Shown: positions 28,973 through 39,357, counted from the first letter of the stretch. The stretch is DNA of 64,000 nt from Gammaproteobacteria bacterium (GCA_003353785.1 PIVX01000007.1:1-64000), one strand, 5' to 3'. A program made the numbers and translations. Notes: generated by a model not told the origin, from the sequence alone.

Positions 28973-29485
28973 ATGAAGAAATTATATTTACTGGTATCTA
29001 TTTTTATATTAGTCCAAATTTGTGTATCAGCTCCTATTATTACTGGTTTAGAGACAAATGATAATAATAAAGTACTACACCATGCTATGAGGAATACTTC
29101 GATTTCGCATTTGGTAAACCTACCATCACCACAACTGACAGCTTTGATTGGGAATTGGTTTGAACTAACGACACCACCAGTGAAGGCTTATGAGCATAAA
29201 AACTTATATGTAATTAACGAATATCATAAAGGATTTGTGATGCAAATATCAATCGATGGGAAAGATAAAGTAGTAATTGTACCACTTCAAGAAGAGCCTA
29301 TTAAATTTATTACTGAAGGAACTATAAAAAATATTACATTAAAATATATAAATCTTGCTAATGATGGTTTTTTGACAGGTGTCATTCTTCCAGATACTAT
29401 AAATAAAACATTTTCTTTAACAAATAGAAAAAATCACCTTTTAGTTATTACTAAAGATGGGAAAGTACATATTTTGGATAATTAA
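28973..29485 (+). CDS. uncharacterised exported protein
   Basis: 170 residues; no family recognised. A signal peptide is clear (MKKLYLLVSIFILVQICVSA, cut near VSA-PI). The mature protein is beta-rich with short repeated strand patterns (KDKVVIVPLQEEPIKFITEG, LVITKDGKVHIL), compatible with a small beta-sandwich or lipocalin-like fold. GGCGGG lies about 6 nt before the ATG. It converges on recG (11 bp gap). Confidence 0.6.
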   Translation: MKKLYLLVSIFILVQICVSAPIITGLETNDNNKVLHHAMRNTSISHLVNLPSPQLTALIGNWFELTTPPVKAYEHKNLYVINEYHKGFVMQISIDGKDKVVIVPLQEEPIKFITEGTIKNITLKYINLANDGFLTGVILPDTINKTFSLTNRKNHLLVITKDGKVHILDN

Positions 29486-29496
29486 TACGGTTATAT

Positions 29497-31578
29497 TCAG
29501 GCCTTGATAAATTTTATCCGATTATCGTACCATCTATCAATAATATTTTGAGTAATGTTCGGTTCTTTTTCCAACAAATGCTCTGCTAAAGATCTAACTT
29601 TATTAAGCACCTTATGATCTCTTGAGAAACTAGCAATTTTCATACTATTAAGCCCTGTTTGATTAGTTCCAAACATTTCACCAATACCACGTAATAACAA
29701 ATCTTGTTTAGCAATTATAAATCCATCAGTATTATTACGAATTATCTCTAATCTCTTTTTAGAATTCTCTGACAAAGGTGATTGATACATCAAAACACAA
29801 TAACTTGCTTGCTCTCCTCTACCTACCCGTCCTCGCAGCTGATGTAGTTGTGACAGCCCTAAACGTTCAGCATTTTCAATTATCATCAAAACAGCGTTTG
29901 CAATATCAACGCCCACCTCAATTACCGTAGTTGCTACTAGCAGATCAATTTTCTTTTGCTGAAAATCTCTAATAATATTTTCTTTGTCTACTCCTTTCAA
30001 TTTACCATGAATAAGTCCTACTTTAAATTCTGTTAATTCCGAATTTAGTTTTTCAAAAATCTCTATTGCAGCTTGATACTCTAGAACATCAGAAGTTTCT
30101 ATCAACGGACATACCCAATAGGCCTGTTGTCCTTTTCTTAATACACTAGTTATTTTATCAATTATCATATCACGTTTATTATTTGGGATAACTACCGTCT
30201 TTACTGCTTGACGACCTATCGGCATCTCATCCACAACAGAGATATTCAAATCAGCATACATAGCCATTGCCAAAGTTCTTGGAATAGGTGTGGCTGACAT
30301 AACTAATTGATGAGGAACAGTATTACATTTTTTTGACTTATCACGTAAACTTAATCTTTGAGCAACACCAAACCTATGTTGTTCATCAATAATAATTAGG
30401 CCTAATTTATTAAACTCAACTTTCTCTTGAAATAGTGCATGAGTCCCAATTACTAAATTTGCTGTGCCTTCCTTAATAGAGTTTATCCGTTGCTCTTTTA
30501 TTCCTTTACTAAATCTACCAGATAGAAGAACTGCATTAACATTGAACCCTGCAAAATTTTTAGTTAATGAATCATAATGCTGCTCTGCTAAAATCTCTGT
30601 AGGAGACATAATAGCAACTTGTAAATTTGCTTCAATAACTTGTAATGCTGCTAAGGCGGCAATAATTGTTTTGCCACATCCCACATCTCCTTGCACTAGC
30701 CTCATCATTGGCTTTGTACTATTTAAATCTTCAAGAATCTCTTGAAAAACATATTTTTGGGCATTTGTTAGATCAAATTTTAATTTTCCAATAAATATAG
30801 AAGTCTTATCATTATTATATTTAATAGGAATAGCAGCTTGCTTTTCTTGACAACGACTCATCTTGAGTAAGGAAAGTTGATAAGCTAATAATTCATCAAA
30901 AATCAATCTATATCTTGCAGGATGGGTAAAAGATTCTAGTTCAGTTGATACAATATTGGGAGTTGGTTTATGTATTATCTCCAAAGAATCTGTAATAGAT
31001 AATAACGAGAATTTATTTAAAATTTTATCAGATAAAAATTCGTTGAATACACTGGAACCAGATAATAGTTCCAAAGCTTTATTACTGATTGATTGTAATA
31101 GTTTCTGGCTAATACCACTAGTTAAAGGATAAATAGGTGTTAAACTCTCTTCCACCTCTTGCTCTGCCCCTATAGAGTATTCCGGATGAATAATTTCATA
31201 CCCAGCATTTCCCATGCGTACTTCACCAAAACATCTAATTACCTGCCCCATTTTCATAGCTTTTTTTTGGTATTCCGAAAAATTAAAAAAACGCAAATTT
31301 ATATACCCATTCCTATCCACAATAGTTACTAATAACATCTTCTTTCTTGTATAAATCACCTGTGCTTTAGCTATTTCTCCCTGAACTAAAACATGATCAT
31401 GCTCTCTAACTGCCGATAATGGAGTAATACGAGTCTTATCTAGATATTTAATTGGTAGATGCAAAATTACATCTCGTATCAAATATATTTCAATCTTATT
31501 AAGCTTCTGTTCGACAACTTTCCCAACACCATTCAATATAGTTATCGGTTGCAATAAGATATCTTTAGCGGAAGTCAT
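29497..31578 (-). CDS. recG: ATP-dependent DNA helicase RecG
   Basis: 693 residues, full length. Remodels stalled forks and Holliday junctions. N-terminal wedge/OB domain, then helicase motifs: Walker A GDVGCGKT (about residue 297), DEQHRFG, SATPIPRTLAM, and the C-terminal LRGRVGRGEQASYCVLMY and the TRG-like FGTNQTGL segment. Last gene of yicC-gmk-rpoZ-spoT-recG, 6 bp after spoT; trmH, found between spoT and recG in E. coli, is absent. Confidence 0.96.
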   Translation of the reverse strand: MTSAKDILLQPITILNGVGKVVEQKLNKIEIYLIRDVILHLPIKYLDKTRITPLSAVREHDHVLVQGEIAKAQVIYTRKKMLLVTIVDRNGYINLRFFNFSEYQKKAMKMGQVIRCFGEVRMGNAGYEIIHPEYSIGAEQEVEESLTPIYPLTSGISQKLLQSISNKALELLSGSSVFNEFLSDKILNKFSLLSITDSLEIIHKPTPNIVSTELESFTHPARYRLIFDELLAYQLSLLKMSRCQEKQAAIPIKYNNDKTSIFIGKLKFDLTNAQKYVFQEILEDLNSTKPMMRLVQGDVGCGKTIIAALAALQVIEANLQVAIMSPTEILAEQHYDSLTKNFAGFNVNAVLLSGRFSKGIKEQRINSIKEGTANLVIGTHALFQEKVEFNKLGLIIIDEQHRFGVAQRLSLRDKSKKCNTVPHQLVMSATPIPRTLAMAMYADLNISVVDEMPIGRQAVKTVVIPNNKRDMIIDKITSVLRKGQQAYWVCPLIETSDVLEYQAAIEIFEKLNSELTEFKVGLIHGKLKGVDKENIIRDFQQKKIDLLVATTVIEVGVDIANAVLMIIENAERLGLSQLHQLRGRVGRGEQASYCVLMYQSPLSENSKKRLEIIRNNTDGFIIAKQDLLLRGIGEMFGTNQTGLNSMKIASFSRDHKVLNKVRSLAEHLLEKEPNITQNIIDRWYDNRIKFIKA

Positions 31579-31584
31579 AATTAT

Positions 31585-33696
31585 CTATTGTTTTTTTCTT
31601 GATTGAGAAACTACAAATTTAAGGTTTTTAATCTTTTTGATCACATAAGCAAGATGAATTCTGTCTATAACACTTATAGTTAAATATACTCTTATAAAGC
31701 TCCCTAGTCTTGGATCTACTATTATATTGTCTATATTAGAATTAGAGTCAGATATTACACTCGCTAAAGACGCTAATGCTCTTTTTTGGTTAATAACTTC
31801 AACTATAATCTCAACTTTAAATTCTCCTACAATTTCACTGCTCCAAGCAAGATTCAAATAGCTTTCCGGGTGCCTCCTATAATTAACTACCGCATTACAA
31901 GTTTCTAAATGAACGTCTATGCCATGTCCAGAACGTAAATGTCCTATTACCAGATCGCCAGGTATTGGATAACAACATTCTGAGAAATGTACAACCATTC
32001 CTTCTGTTCCTTTGATCAATAAAGTCTTTTGTTCTAAATTGGATTCGGTATATTCTGTGCCCCTAGTCAATTTCCTTGCGATCAATACTGGATATTGGTT
32101 ACCAAGACCTATCTCGCGATACAAAGATTCAATGTTTTCTAGCTGCAGTTCATTCAATACAGAGTTTATATTATGCTTCCCTAAGTTATCAATGCCTATT
32201 TGGAAATTTGCTAATTCCTGCTCAAGCACTCTCTTGCCAAGCGCTTCAGATTCATATTTTTGCTTATCACGAATATAATGCCTTATGCCATTTCTTGCTC
32301 TACTCGTACAAACAAACTCTAACCATGATTCATGCGGTCGTCCATCTGGAGATGTTATGATCTCAACTGTTTGACCACTAACCAATCTTGTATTTAAAGG
32401 GGCAAACCTTTTATTGATCTTAGAGCCAACACACTCATTACCAACCTCAGAATGCACATAATAGGCAAAATCAACAGGTGTAGCATTTTGTGGAAGCTTA
32501 ACAATATCTCCGTTAGGCGTGAATACATATACCTCATCAGGGAACAATTCTATTTTAACACTTTCTATAAAATCTAATGGACTAGTTGCATTATCCTCAA
32601 TTTCTGCTAATTCTTTCATCCATCCCATTGCTAAAAATGTTTGATTATTTTTGTCTTCATTTTTTGATTTATATATCCAATGGGCGGCAATACCAATTTC
32701 AGCAATTTTATGCATTTCTTTAGTTCTTATTTGAATTTCTATTGGTATGCCAAATGGCCCAAATAAAATTGTATGCAATGATTGATAACTATTAGATTTA
32801 GGGATAGCAATATAATCTTTAAATCCTTTACTAAGAGGTTTATATAAAGAATGGATTATCCCTAAAGCACGATAACATAAATCCTTGTTATTAACTACTA
32901 ACCTGATCCCGTACATATCCATAATATCTTTAAAGCTATTTCTTTTTACAAGCATTTTTTTATATGTACTGTAAAGATGTTTTGTACGGCTAAATATCTT
33001 AAAATCAGCTATATCATGCTTAACAAGAGCTTTAGTTATAGTATCTTTAATCATCCTTAACATCTCATTATTTGCTATGATGATTTCTTGACTAACATTC
33101 TTTAACACTCTATACCGCATCGGATACAATGCTTCAAAACACAAATCCTCAAGCTCAATATAAATTTTATGAATACCAAGCCTGTTAGCAATAGGAGCAT
33201 AAATCTCTAAAGTCTCCAGCGCTATTCTCTTTTGCTTATATAATGGTAAACTACTTAATGTTCTAATATTATGTAATCTATCAGCAAGTTTAACTAAGAT
33301 AACCCTAATATCTTTAACCATTGCCATTACCATTTTTCTAAAATTCTCAGCTTGCGCTTCTGCTTTAGAATTAAATTTTATTTGTTTAAGCTTACTGACT
33401 CCATCAACTAAATCAGCAATTTCTTGATTAAAATTATCAGTTAAAAAAGACTTACTAATGCTAGTATCTTCTAATACATCATGTAAAAGAGTAGCCATGA
33501 TTGTTTGATGATCCATACGCATTTCTGCCAATATCAAAGCCGCTTTTACTGGATGAATTATGTAGGGCTCCCCGGTCATCCTATATTGTCTACGATGAGC
33601 AACTTCAGCAAAAGAGTAAGCTTCTTGGATCAAATCTATCTGAGTAGAATTTAAGTATTTATTTAATTCACCTTGTAGCTCTTTGAAATAATCCAT
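31585..33696 (-). CDS. spoT: bifunctional (p)ppGpp synthetase/hydrolase SpoT
   Basis: 703 residues. N-terminal HD hydrolase domain with H48, H72-D73 and downstream residues intact, so ppGpp breakdown should work. The synthetase domain (RLVVNNKDLCYRALGIIHSL, IPKSNSYQSLHT) also looks intact. TGS (VYVFTPNGDIVKLPQNATPV) and a C-terminal ACT domain follow. Next to rpoZ, the SpoT location in gammaproteobacteria; no RelA is visible in this window. Confidence 0.95.
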   Translation of the reverse strand: MDYFKELQGELNKYLNSTQIDLIQEAYSFAEVAHRRQYRMTGEPYIIHPVKAALILAEMRMDHQTIMATLLHDVLEDTSISKSFLTDNFNQEIADLVDGVSKLKQIKFNSKAEAQAENFRKMVMAMVKDIRVILVKLADRLHNIRTLSSLPLYKQKRIALETLEIYAPIANRLGIHKIYIELEDLCFEALYPMRYRVLKNVSQEIIIANNEMLRMIKDTITKALVKHDIADFKIFSRTKHLYSTYKKMLVKRNSFKDIMDMYGIRLVVNNKDLCYRALGIIHSLYKPLSKGFKDYIAIPKSNSYQSLHTILFGPFGIPIEIQIRTKEMHKIAEIGIAAHWIYKSKNEDKNNQTFLAMGWMKELAEIEDNATSPLDFIESVKIELFPDEVYVFTPNGDIVKLPQNATPVDFAYYVHSEVGNECVGSKINKRFAPLNTRLVSGQTVEIITSPDGRPHESWLEFVCTSRARNGIRHYIRDKQKYESEALGKRVLEQELANFQIGIDNLGKHNINSVLNELQLENIESLYREIGLGNQYPVLIARKLTRGTEYTESNLEQKTLLIKGTEGMVVHFSECCYPIPGDLVIGHLRSGHGIDVHLETCNAVVNYRRHPESYLNLAWSSEIVGEFKVEIIVEVINQKRALASLASVISDSNSNIDNIIVDPRLGSFIRVYLTISVIDRIHLAYVIKKIKNLKFVVSQSRKKQ

Positions 33697-33742
33697 AGAT
33701 CACAACCAAAGTATTTAAGGAAATAAATAATAGATTAATGTG

Positions 33743-34435
33743 TCAATCTTCTTTTTGACTATCATTAGCATTATCTAAAGTATCTTCAAATGGTAAAGTC
33801 TCATCATCATTAGATGGATCTGCATTATCAGAAACATTAGCAGCATCTGCATTATCAGAAACATCTGCATTATCAGAAACATCTGCATTATCAGAAACAT
33901 CTACATTGTCAGAAACATCTGCATTAGCAGCATCTGCATTATCAGAAACATCTGCATTATCAGAAACATCTGCATTATCAGAAACATTAGCAGCATCTGC
34001 ATTATTATTTTTTTTATCTTCTAAAGAAAAATCTTTAAGTAATACTGACTGCATCACAGCTGATGGCGCTGGACTACCTACTTCCTGTTTAAGAATAACT
34101 TCTGGCAACCTCTGCATAGAACTAGCTTCTGTACCATGAGAACTCAATGTTACACTATGTATTGTCAATTTTTGTTCACTATCAGGTAACAAAGCATTAT
34201 TCTCTAAAGTAGAAACCTTATTACCTTCTGGCTGAATACCGTCCAAAACTCTAGCATCAACCAAACCAGCAGCTATTTCTCTAAGAGCAATAACCGGAGG
34301 CTTATCATTTTCTAAAGGTACTAGAGGTTCTACCCCTCCTATACTAATATCACGGGCTCGCTTAGCTGCTATTAGCACTAGTTTAAATCTATTTTCAACA
34401 TTATCGAGACAATCTTCAACTGTAATTCTTGCCAT
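33743..34435 (-). CDS. rpoZ: RNA polymerase omega subunit with long repeat-rich extension
   Basis: 230 residues, against about 70-100 in the family. Residues 1-68 are a normal omega ([44 protein letters not shown]), which assists RNA polymerase assembly and (p)ppGpp response. The next 80 residues are low-complexity. Residues about 145-210 are tandem repeats of N-A-D-V-S-D with A-A-N insertions, followed by an acidic tail. The extension carries no recognised domain and is probably disordered and strongly acidic. It sits in the gmk-rpoZ-spoT operon, so the core identity is firm. Confidence 0.92.
   Translation of the reverse strand: MARITVEDCLDNVENRFKLVLIAAKRARDISIGGVEPLVPLENDKPPVIALREIAAGLVDARVLDGIQPEGNKVSTLENNALLPDSEQKLTIHSVTLSSHGTEASSMQRLPEVILKQEVGSPAPSAVMQSVLLKDFSLEDKKNNNADAANVSDNADVSDNADVSDNADAANADVSDNVDVSDNADVSDNADVSDNADAANVSDNADPSNDDETLPFEDTLDNANDSQKED
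33820..34005 (-). repeat. 18-bp tandem repeats inside rpoZ
   Basis: About nine units of 18 bp, consensus TCTGCATTATCAGAAACA on the plus strand (coding for S-D-N-A-D-V on the minus strand). Some units are separated by 9-bp TTAGCAGCA insertions. Units are almost identical at DNA level, and all lengths are multiples of 3, so unit gain or loss keeps the frame. Confidence 0.9.
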
Positions 34436-34478
34436 TTTTACTCCACTTTACTTACTGCTACATTGTACAGCCTTATTA

Positions 34479-35096
34479 TCAATCAGCCAATAGTGTTTCA
34501 ATTATATTTTTATATTTAACACGCTGATATCTACTAGCCATTCTGTGCACACTAATTATAGCTTTAAAATCCACCGCTGCCTGATTAAAATCATCATTAA
34601 CAATAATGTAGTCAAAATATGAACAGTGCATGACTTGTTCTGGCACCTCTTGCATTCTCTTATTTATAACCGCAATAGGCTCTCTATTCCTTTTTCTTAA
34701 TCTTGTACTTAATTCATCAAAAGATGGAGGAAGTAAATATACACTTATGCAATCTAAACCTAACTCTTTAATTTGTTTAGCTCCTTGCCAATCAATCTCT
34801 AAAATTACATCTAAACCTTGATCTAAAAATTTATCTAAAACATATTTTGACGTTGCATATCGATAACCAAATACTTTTGCTGATTCTATAAATGCACCAG
34901 AATCTTCCAATTCCTGAAACTTATTATCATCAACAAAAAAATAATCTATGCCGTCATTCTCACCTTTACCAATAGATCTAGTTGTATATGAAATGGATAC
35001 AACTAAATTATCTACTGAGGAAACCAAAGATTTAACTATAGTAGATTTTCCACATCCCGAAGGAGCAGCAACAATATAGAAAGTACCTTTTTCCAT
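34479..35096 (-). CDS. gmk: guanylate kinase
   Basis: 205 residues. Phosphorylates GMP to GDP. P-loop APSGCGKSTI at residues 11-20, GMP-binding SYTTRSIGKGENDGIDYFFV, and the lid RLRKRNREP. It lies 43 bp upstream of rpoZ and 6 bp downstream of yicC on the same strand, the standard operon. Confidence 0.96.
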   Translation of the reverse strand: MEKGTFYIVAAPSGCGKSTIVKSLVSSVDNLVVSISYTTRSIGKGENDGIDYFFVDDNKFQELEDSGAFIESAKVFGYRYATSKYVLDKFLDQGLDVILEIDWQGAKQIKELGLDCISVYLLPPSFDELSTRLRKRNREPIAVINKRMQEVPEQVMHCSYFDYIIVNDDFNQAAVDFKAIISVHRMASRYQRVKYKNIIETLLAD

Positions 35097-35102
35097 TAAA
35101 AT

Positions 35103-35993
35103 CTACTCTATGTTTTGAGCCTGTTCTCGCATTTGCTCTATTATAACTTTTATATCAACAATAATCTTAGTTACTGGTAAAATACTCATTTTTGAACCTA
35201 TCGTATTAACTTCTCTAAATACTTCTTGTAAAATAAAATCTAGCTTTCTACCAACAACGCCCCCTAATATAAGAACATTCCGAAACTCTAATAAATGCTG
35301 CTTCAACCTACATATCTCTTCAGCTATATCCATTTTATCAGCTAATAACACAATTTCTTGTTCTAACCGATTTTCATCAATATCTATCCCGAAGCTTGCA
35401 ACCTTCTTATGTAAATTATTTCGATAGATACCCAACCATTGTTGCTCATAGTTTACCAAATCATCTACCAAAGACAATAAACTTGTTACCCTAAATTGCA
35501 GAAATTCTTTTAACCTATCTCCTTCATTACTACGGCTTTGAATTAATTCATCTAAAACTAAAGATAGTGACTTTATGATTGATGAATGTAAAATTTCAGT
35601 ATGTTTTTCATCAGGAACAATTACTCCAGGATAATTTAAAATACTATCAAAGCTTGGCAGAACAGTCTCTCCGAACTTATTGCTCATAACATTTACAACA
35701 TCCTTCATAGAATCTAACATTTTTTCATTTATAGATATAGAACAAAATTGCTGGCTATTAGGTATAAATGTTAACTGAACATCAATTTTTCCTCTACTTA
35801 ATATATTACTAATTTTGTTTCTAATGCTGATTTCAGCTTGTTTGACAAAAGCTGGTAAGACAAAGCAAATATCTCTAAAACGATGATTAAGGGTTCTTAT
35901 TTCCCAAATATACACGCCATGCTCATCTTCATGTTGATACCTAGCAAAACCTGTCATGCTATTAATTGATAATATTTTTTTATTTACTTGCAT
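35103..35993 (-). CDS. yicC: YicC family protein (putative endoribonuclease)
   Basis: 296 residues. The start SMTGFARYQHEDEHGVYIWE, then EIRTLNHRFRDICFVLP and the C-terminal GRKLDFILQEVFREVNTIGSK are diagnostic of YicC/YloC. The family has been described as an endoribonuclease acting on small RNAs. First gene of the yicC-gmk-rpoZ-spoT-recG run and divergent from rph, as in E. coli (yicC/rph). Confidence 0.93.
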   Translation of the reverse strand: MQVNKKILSINSMTGFARYQHEDEHGVYIWEIRTLNHRFRDICFVLPAFVKQAEISIRNKISNILSRGKIDVQLTFIPNSQQFCSISINEKMLDSMKDVVNVMSNKFGETVLPSFDSILNYPGVIVPDEKHTEILHSSIIKSLSLVLDELIQSRSNEGDRLKEFLQFRVTSLLSLVDDLVNYEQQWLGIYRNNLHKKVASFGIDIDENRLEQEIVLLADKMDIAEEICRLKQHLLEFRNVLILGGVVGRKLDFILQEVFREVNTIGSKMSILPVTKIIVDIKVIIEQMREQAQNIE

Positions 35994-36051
35994 TAACCAA
36001 AATATTTATCATAAAATTCCTTATCTGTAGGATAACAAAAGGAGCACACTA

Positions 36052-36780
36052 ATGCGAGCTGATAATAGAAAACCAGAAGAATTAAGAGAAGTATCTATCA
36101 CCAGGAATTATACTCACAATAATCCCGGTTCAACTCTAATTGAGTTCGGTAATACCAGAGTTTTATGTCATGCTACCATAACAGAAGGTGTTCCAAGATT
36201 CTTAAGAGGTTCACAACAAGGATGGCTCTCAGCTGAATATAGTATGTTACCAAGCGCAACAATTGTACGCACCCAAAGAGAGGCTGTAAAAGGAAAACAA
36301 ACCGGTAGAACACAGGAAATTCAAAGACTCATAGGTAGAAGTCTGAGAAGCTCTCTTGATTTAACCAGAATTAAAGATTATACAATCAACATAGATTGTG
36401 ATGTCATTCAAGCAGATGGAGGTACTAGGACAGCATCTATTACTGGTAGCAGTATTGCATTAAGAGATCTAATTGATATTCAGCTTAGAAAGAAAGTTAT
36501 TAGGAACAATCCAATTAAGTACTCAATTGCCGCTATCTCTGTTGGCATCGTTAAAGAAGAAATATTACTTGATCTAGATTATATAGAAGATTCCGCTGCC
36601 GACACAGATATGAATGTTATAATGACGGCAGACGGTAAATATGTTGAAATACAAGGAACAGCAGAAGGTAATGAATTTTCACAGGAACAGCTTATTAGTA
36701 TGCTGAAATATGCTAGCGATGGTATTAACAGCCTAATAAATATACAAAAATCAATTATTCAAGAACCGATACCCGTATGA
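36052..36780 (+). CDS. rph: ribonuclease PH
   Basis: 242 residues. Phosphorolytic 3' trimming of tRNA precursors. Diagnostic [20 protein letters not shown], the [18 protein letters not shown] block, [19 protein letters not shown] and the phosphate-site [17 protein letters not shown] are intact. AAGGAG lies 8 nt before the ATG. The 3' end overlaps convergent dut by 22 bp. Confidence 0.96.
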   Translation: MRADNRKPEELREVSITRNYTHNNPGSTLIEFGNTRVLCHATITEGVPRFLRGSQQGWLSAEYSMLPSATIVRTQREAVKGKQTGRTQEIQRLIGRSLRSSLDLTRIKDYTINIDCDVIQADGGTRTASITGSSIALRDLIDIQLRKKVIRNNPIKYSIAAISVGIVKEEILLDLDYIEDSAADTDMNVIMTADGKYVEIQGTAEGNEFSQEQLISMLKYASDGINSLINIQKSIIQEPIPV

Positions 36781-37220
36781 CCAAAGCCTTGTTCTCCACG
36801 ATCTGTTTCTAAAAAAGATTCAACTATGTCGAAATTAATTTTTAATATGGGGAAAAACATAAGCTGAGCAATTCTATCTCCTGGCTGAATAGTAAATGAC
36901 TGCTGCCCCCTATTCCAGCACGAAATTTTTAACTCTCCTTGATAATCAGAATCAATCAACCCCGTCAAATTTCCTAATACAATACCATTTTTATGGCCTA
37001 ACCCAGATCTTGGAAGAATAACAGCAGCAATATTGGGATCAGCTATATGAATAGCAATTCCCGTATGTATAAGCTTCACAGCATTAGGGTTAATTAATAA
37101 AGGAATATCTATACAAGCACATAAATCTATTGCCGCCGAACCAGAAGTAGCATAATCAGGTAGAGGAAATTTTTTACCTATTTTATCGTTAATTATTTTT
37201 AGAGATATCTTTTTATGCAT
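36759..37220 (-). CDS. dut: dUTP diphosphatase
   Basis: 153 residues. Hydrolyses dUTP to dUMP, keeping uracil out of DNA. All five trimeric dUTPase motifs are present: the AAIDLCAC start, [22 protein letters not shown] (uracil pocket Tyr), GDRIAQLM and the flexible tail [10 protein letters not shown]. The last codons overlap the rph 3' end on the other strand. Confidence 0.96.
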   Translation of the reverse strand: MHKKISLKIINDKIGKKFPLPDYATSGSAAIDLCACIDIPLLINPNAVKLIHTGIAIHIADPNIAAVILPRSGLGHKNGIVLGNLTGLIDSDYQGELKISCWNRGQQSFTIQPGDRIAQLMFFPILKINFDIVESFLETDRGEQGFGHTGIGS

Positions 37221-37352
37221 TGCTAAGAAATTTAAATATTTAATCTTCTCACAGTCTATAATATTTTGATCAAATAATAAACTATACTCTTCTACAAGAT
37301 ATTAGGCCAGAATACATTTTTAATAATAACTGTTTGATAATAACAAAAAGAC

Positions 37353-37381
37353 TTGCAGCAACTTATTGACTCTGGTATAAA
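37353..37381 (+). promoter_or_regulatory. promoter of rpmB-rpmG
   Basis: TTGCAG (37353-37358), 17-nt spacer, TATAAA (37376-37381) preceded by TGG, giving an extended -10. It lies 28 bp before rpmB. Confidence 0.55.
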
Positions 37382-37409
37382 TTAGAATGTTTATTATTAG
37401 AGAAAAGTA

Positions 37410-37637
37410 ATGTCTAGAGTTTGTCAAGTAACCAATAAAAGACCCTTATCAGGGCACAATGTGTCGCATGCAAACAATAAAACCAATAGAAGATTTTTGC
37501 CAAATTTGCATACTAAACGGTTCTGGGTTCCATCTGAAAATAGATTTGTCAAACTTAGAGTTAGTTCAAAAGGTATGCGGATCATAGACAAACATGGCAT
37601 AGAAAAAGTACTGCAAGATATTAAAAATAAGGCATAA
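37410..37637 (+). CDS. rpmB: 50S ribosomal protein L28
   Basis: 75 residues. [20 protein letters not shown], the Asn-rich [20 protein letters not shown] and the basic C-terminus are the L28 pattern. First gene of the conserved rpmB-rpmG pair, with rpmG 2 nt downstream. Confidence 0.97.
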   Translation: MSRVCQVTNKRPLSGHNVSHANNKTNRRFLPNLHTKRFWVPSENRFVKLRVSSKGMRIIDKHGIEKVLQDIKNKA

Positions 37638-37639
37638 TA

Positions 37640-37807
37640 ATGGCAAGTAACGCAAGAGAAAAATTAAAACTAGTCTCCACAGCTAATACTGGATATTTTT
37701 ATACCACCACAAAGAACAAAAGAACTCAAACAGAAAAAATCACTCTTAAAAAATATGATCCTGTAGCCCGAAAGCACGTCTTGTTTAAAGAAAGTAAAAT
37801 TAAATAA
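37640..37807 (+). CDS. rpmG: 50S ribosomal protein L33
   Basis: 55 residues. The product begins [20 protein letters not shown] and ends with the typical [20 protein letters not shown]. It lacks the zinc cysteines of the C+ form (no CxxC), as in gammaproteobacteria. Start 2 nt after the rpmB stop, so it is translationally coupled. Confidence 0.97.
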   Translation: MASNAREKLKLVSTANTGYFYTTTKNKRTQTEKITLKKYDPVARKHVLFKESKIK

Positions 37808-37919
37808 TTTGCTTATCTAAATAATCAGATAGTTATAATATAACTGAACAATATTAATCCAATTGCTATATAAATTGTCAGCAAATACCATATTCATAGT
37901 TTAAACTTTAGTTAGTAAC

Positions 37920-39311
37920 ATGGAAAATGGCATGAAAAATTCTCTCCAATTAAATTTAAGCCAATCACTAAAATTAACCCCTCAACTCCAGCAAGCAATC
38001 AAATTACTACAATTATCCTCCATAGAGCTACAAGAATTAATTCAAGAAGCAGCTCAAGAGAACCCCTTCTTACAATTAGAAATGCCTGAGCATAACGATA
38101 CATCAGAATCAATGTCCATAGCTAATTCTCCCGTTAAATCACCATTGAAATCTTCATATGATTTAGAAAATTATAATAAAGATTTTGAAAATATATATAA
38201 AACTGAAGAATCGTTACATTCATACCTTGAATGGCAAGTCAATCTAATACCACTATCAGAAAAAGATCAGATTATTACCACCAATATTATCGATTCTATT
38301 AGTGATGATGGATATTTAGAAAATTCCTTAGAAGAAATATTAGATGGTTTACAAAAACACTACCCTGAAACAGATACCAAATTAGATGAATGTGGAGCTA
38401 TGTTAAAACTGATCCAAAATTTAGATCCTGTAGGGTGTGGTACAACCAATATGATCGAATCATTGAAAATCCAATTACACCAATTCAGCAAAGAGACACC
38501 TTTTCTCGACATAGCACTTAATATAATCCACAATCACCTAGATCTAGTTGCTAAAAATAACCGTCCCAAATTAATTAAAATAACTAAATTATCAGAAGAA
38601 AACCTAACTCAAGCTTTAAATCTAATTAAATCTTTAGATCCAAAACCCGGTAAACGTTTCTCTAATGAACAAGCAAGATATATAACTCCGGATGTAGTAG
38701 TAAAAAAAAATGGAGATAAATGGCAAGCATATTTGCTATCAGAATCAAAACCACGGATTAAGCTTGATGATAACTATATAAATATTATACAGAATCAAGG
38801 AGACACTAAAGATAATGAATATGCTAGAACACATCTACAAGACGCAAGATGGCTAATAAAAAGCGTTTTTATTAGAAATTCCACTTTGTTAAGAGTAGCC
38901 AGTTTTATTGTATCTTATCAACAAGATTTTATAGAAAATGGTGATATCTCAATGAAACCCCTAACTTTAAGCACTATAGCCGATGAATTAGGCTTACATG
39001 AATCGACTATATCAAGGATTACAACGGAAAAATATTTATTAACTCCAAAAGGTGTTTTTGAACTAAAATATTTTTTATCAAGCCACCTTTCGACTAAAAC
39101 TGGTGAAGTTGTCTCTGCTAAATCAATCCAAGCTGTAATAAAGAAAATCATTGAAATAGAAAATCCTACTAATCCTCTAACAGACGCAGAAATTAAAGAA
39201 ATTTTATTTGAACAAGGAATTAATATAGCTAGAAGAACTGTAGCAAAATATAGAGAATCAGCTGGGCTCACATCATCAAACACGCGCAAAATAATCTGTA
39301 AAGAAATTTAG
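37920..39311 (+). CDS. rpoN: RNA polymerase sigma-54 factor RpoN
   Basis: 463 residues, full length. Region I (LNLSQSLKLTPQLQQAIKLL), acidic region II, core-binding region III, helix-turn-helix ESTISRITTEKYLLTPKGVF, and an intact RpoN box (ARRTVAKYRE) near the C-terminus. An ATG four codons later is also possible. Followed by ptsN and HPr, the usual neighbours, but hpf and rapZ are missing. Its stop codon lies inside a dispersed repeat (39305-39357). No bEBP activator gene lies in this window. Confidence 0.95.
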   Translation: MENGMKNSLQLNLSQSLKLTPQLQQAIKLLQLSSIELQELIQEAAQENPFLQLEMPEHNDTSESMSIANSPVKSPLKSSYDLENYNKDFENIYKTEESLHSYLEWQVNLIPLSEKDQIITTNIIDSISDDGYLENSLEEILDGLQKHYPETDTKLDECGAMLKLIQNLDPVGCGTTNMIESLKIQLHQFSKETPFLDIALNIIHNHLDLVAKNNRPKLIKITKLSEENLTQALNLIKSLDPKPGKRFSNEQARYITPDVVVKKNGDKWQAYLLSESKPRIKLDDNYINIIQNQGDTKDNEYARTHLQDARWLIKSVFIRNSTLLRVASFIVSYQQDFIENGDISMKPLTLSTIADELGLHESTISRITTEKYLLTPKGVFELKYFLSSHLSTKTGEVVSAKSIQAVIKKIIEIENPTNPLTDAEIKEILFEQGINIARRTVAKYRESAGLTSSNTRKIICKEI

Positions 39312-39357
39312 CAACAACGCCGTAAACCATCGTCATTTATGATGGAGAACGACCACA
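39305..39357 (+). repeat. dispersed IS-end-like repeat overlapping rpoN stop
   Basis: TTTAGCAACAACGCCGTAAA and CATCGTCATTTATGATGGAG match 28696-28748. CGTCATTTATGATGG plus GAACGACCAC also aligns with the tnpB right-end hairpin segment at 24981 and 44883. The rpoN stop TAG (39309-39311) is inside the repeat, so the element abuts or slightly altered the end of rpoN. Confidence 0.6.

Noticed and set aside
33820..34005. Regularly spaced repeats that look like a small CRISPR array
   Set aside because: Units are head-to-tail without unique spacers and lie in frame inside rpoZ; they code for a peptide repeat.
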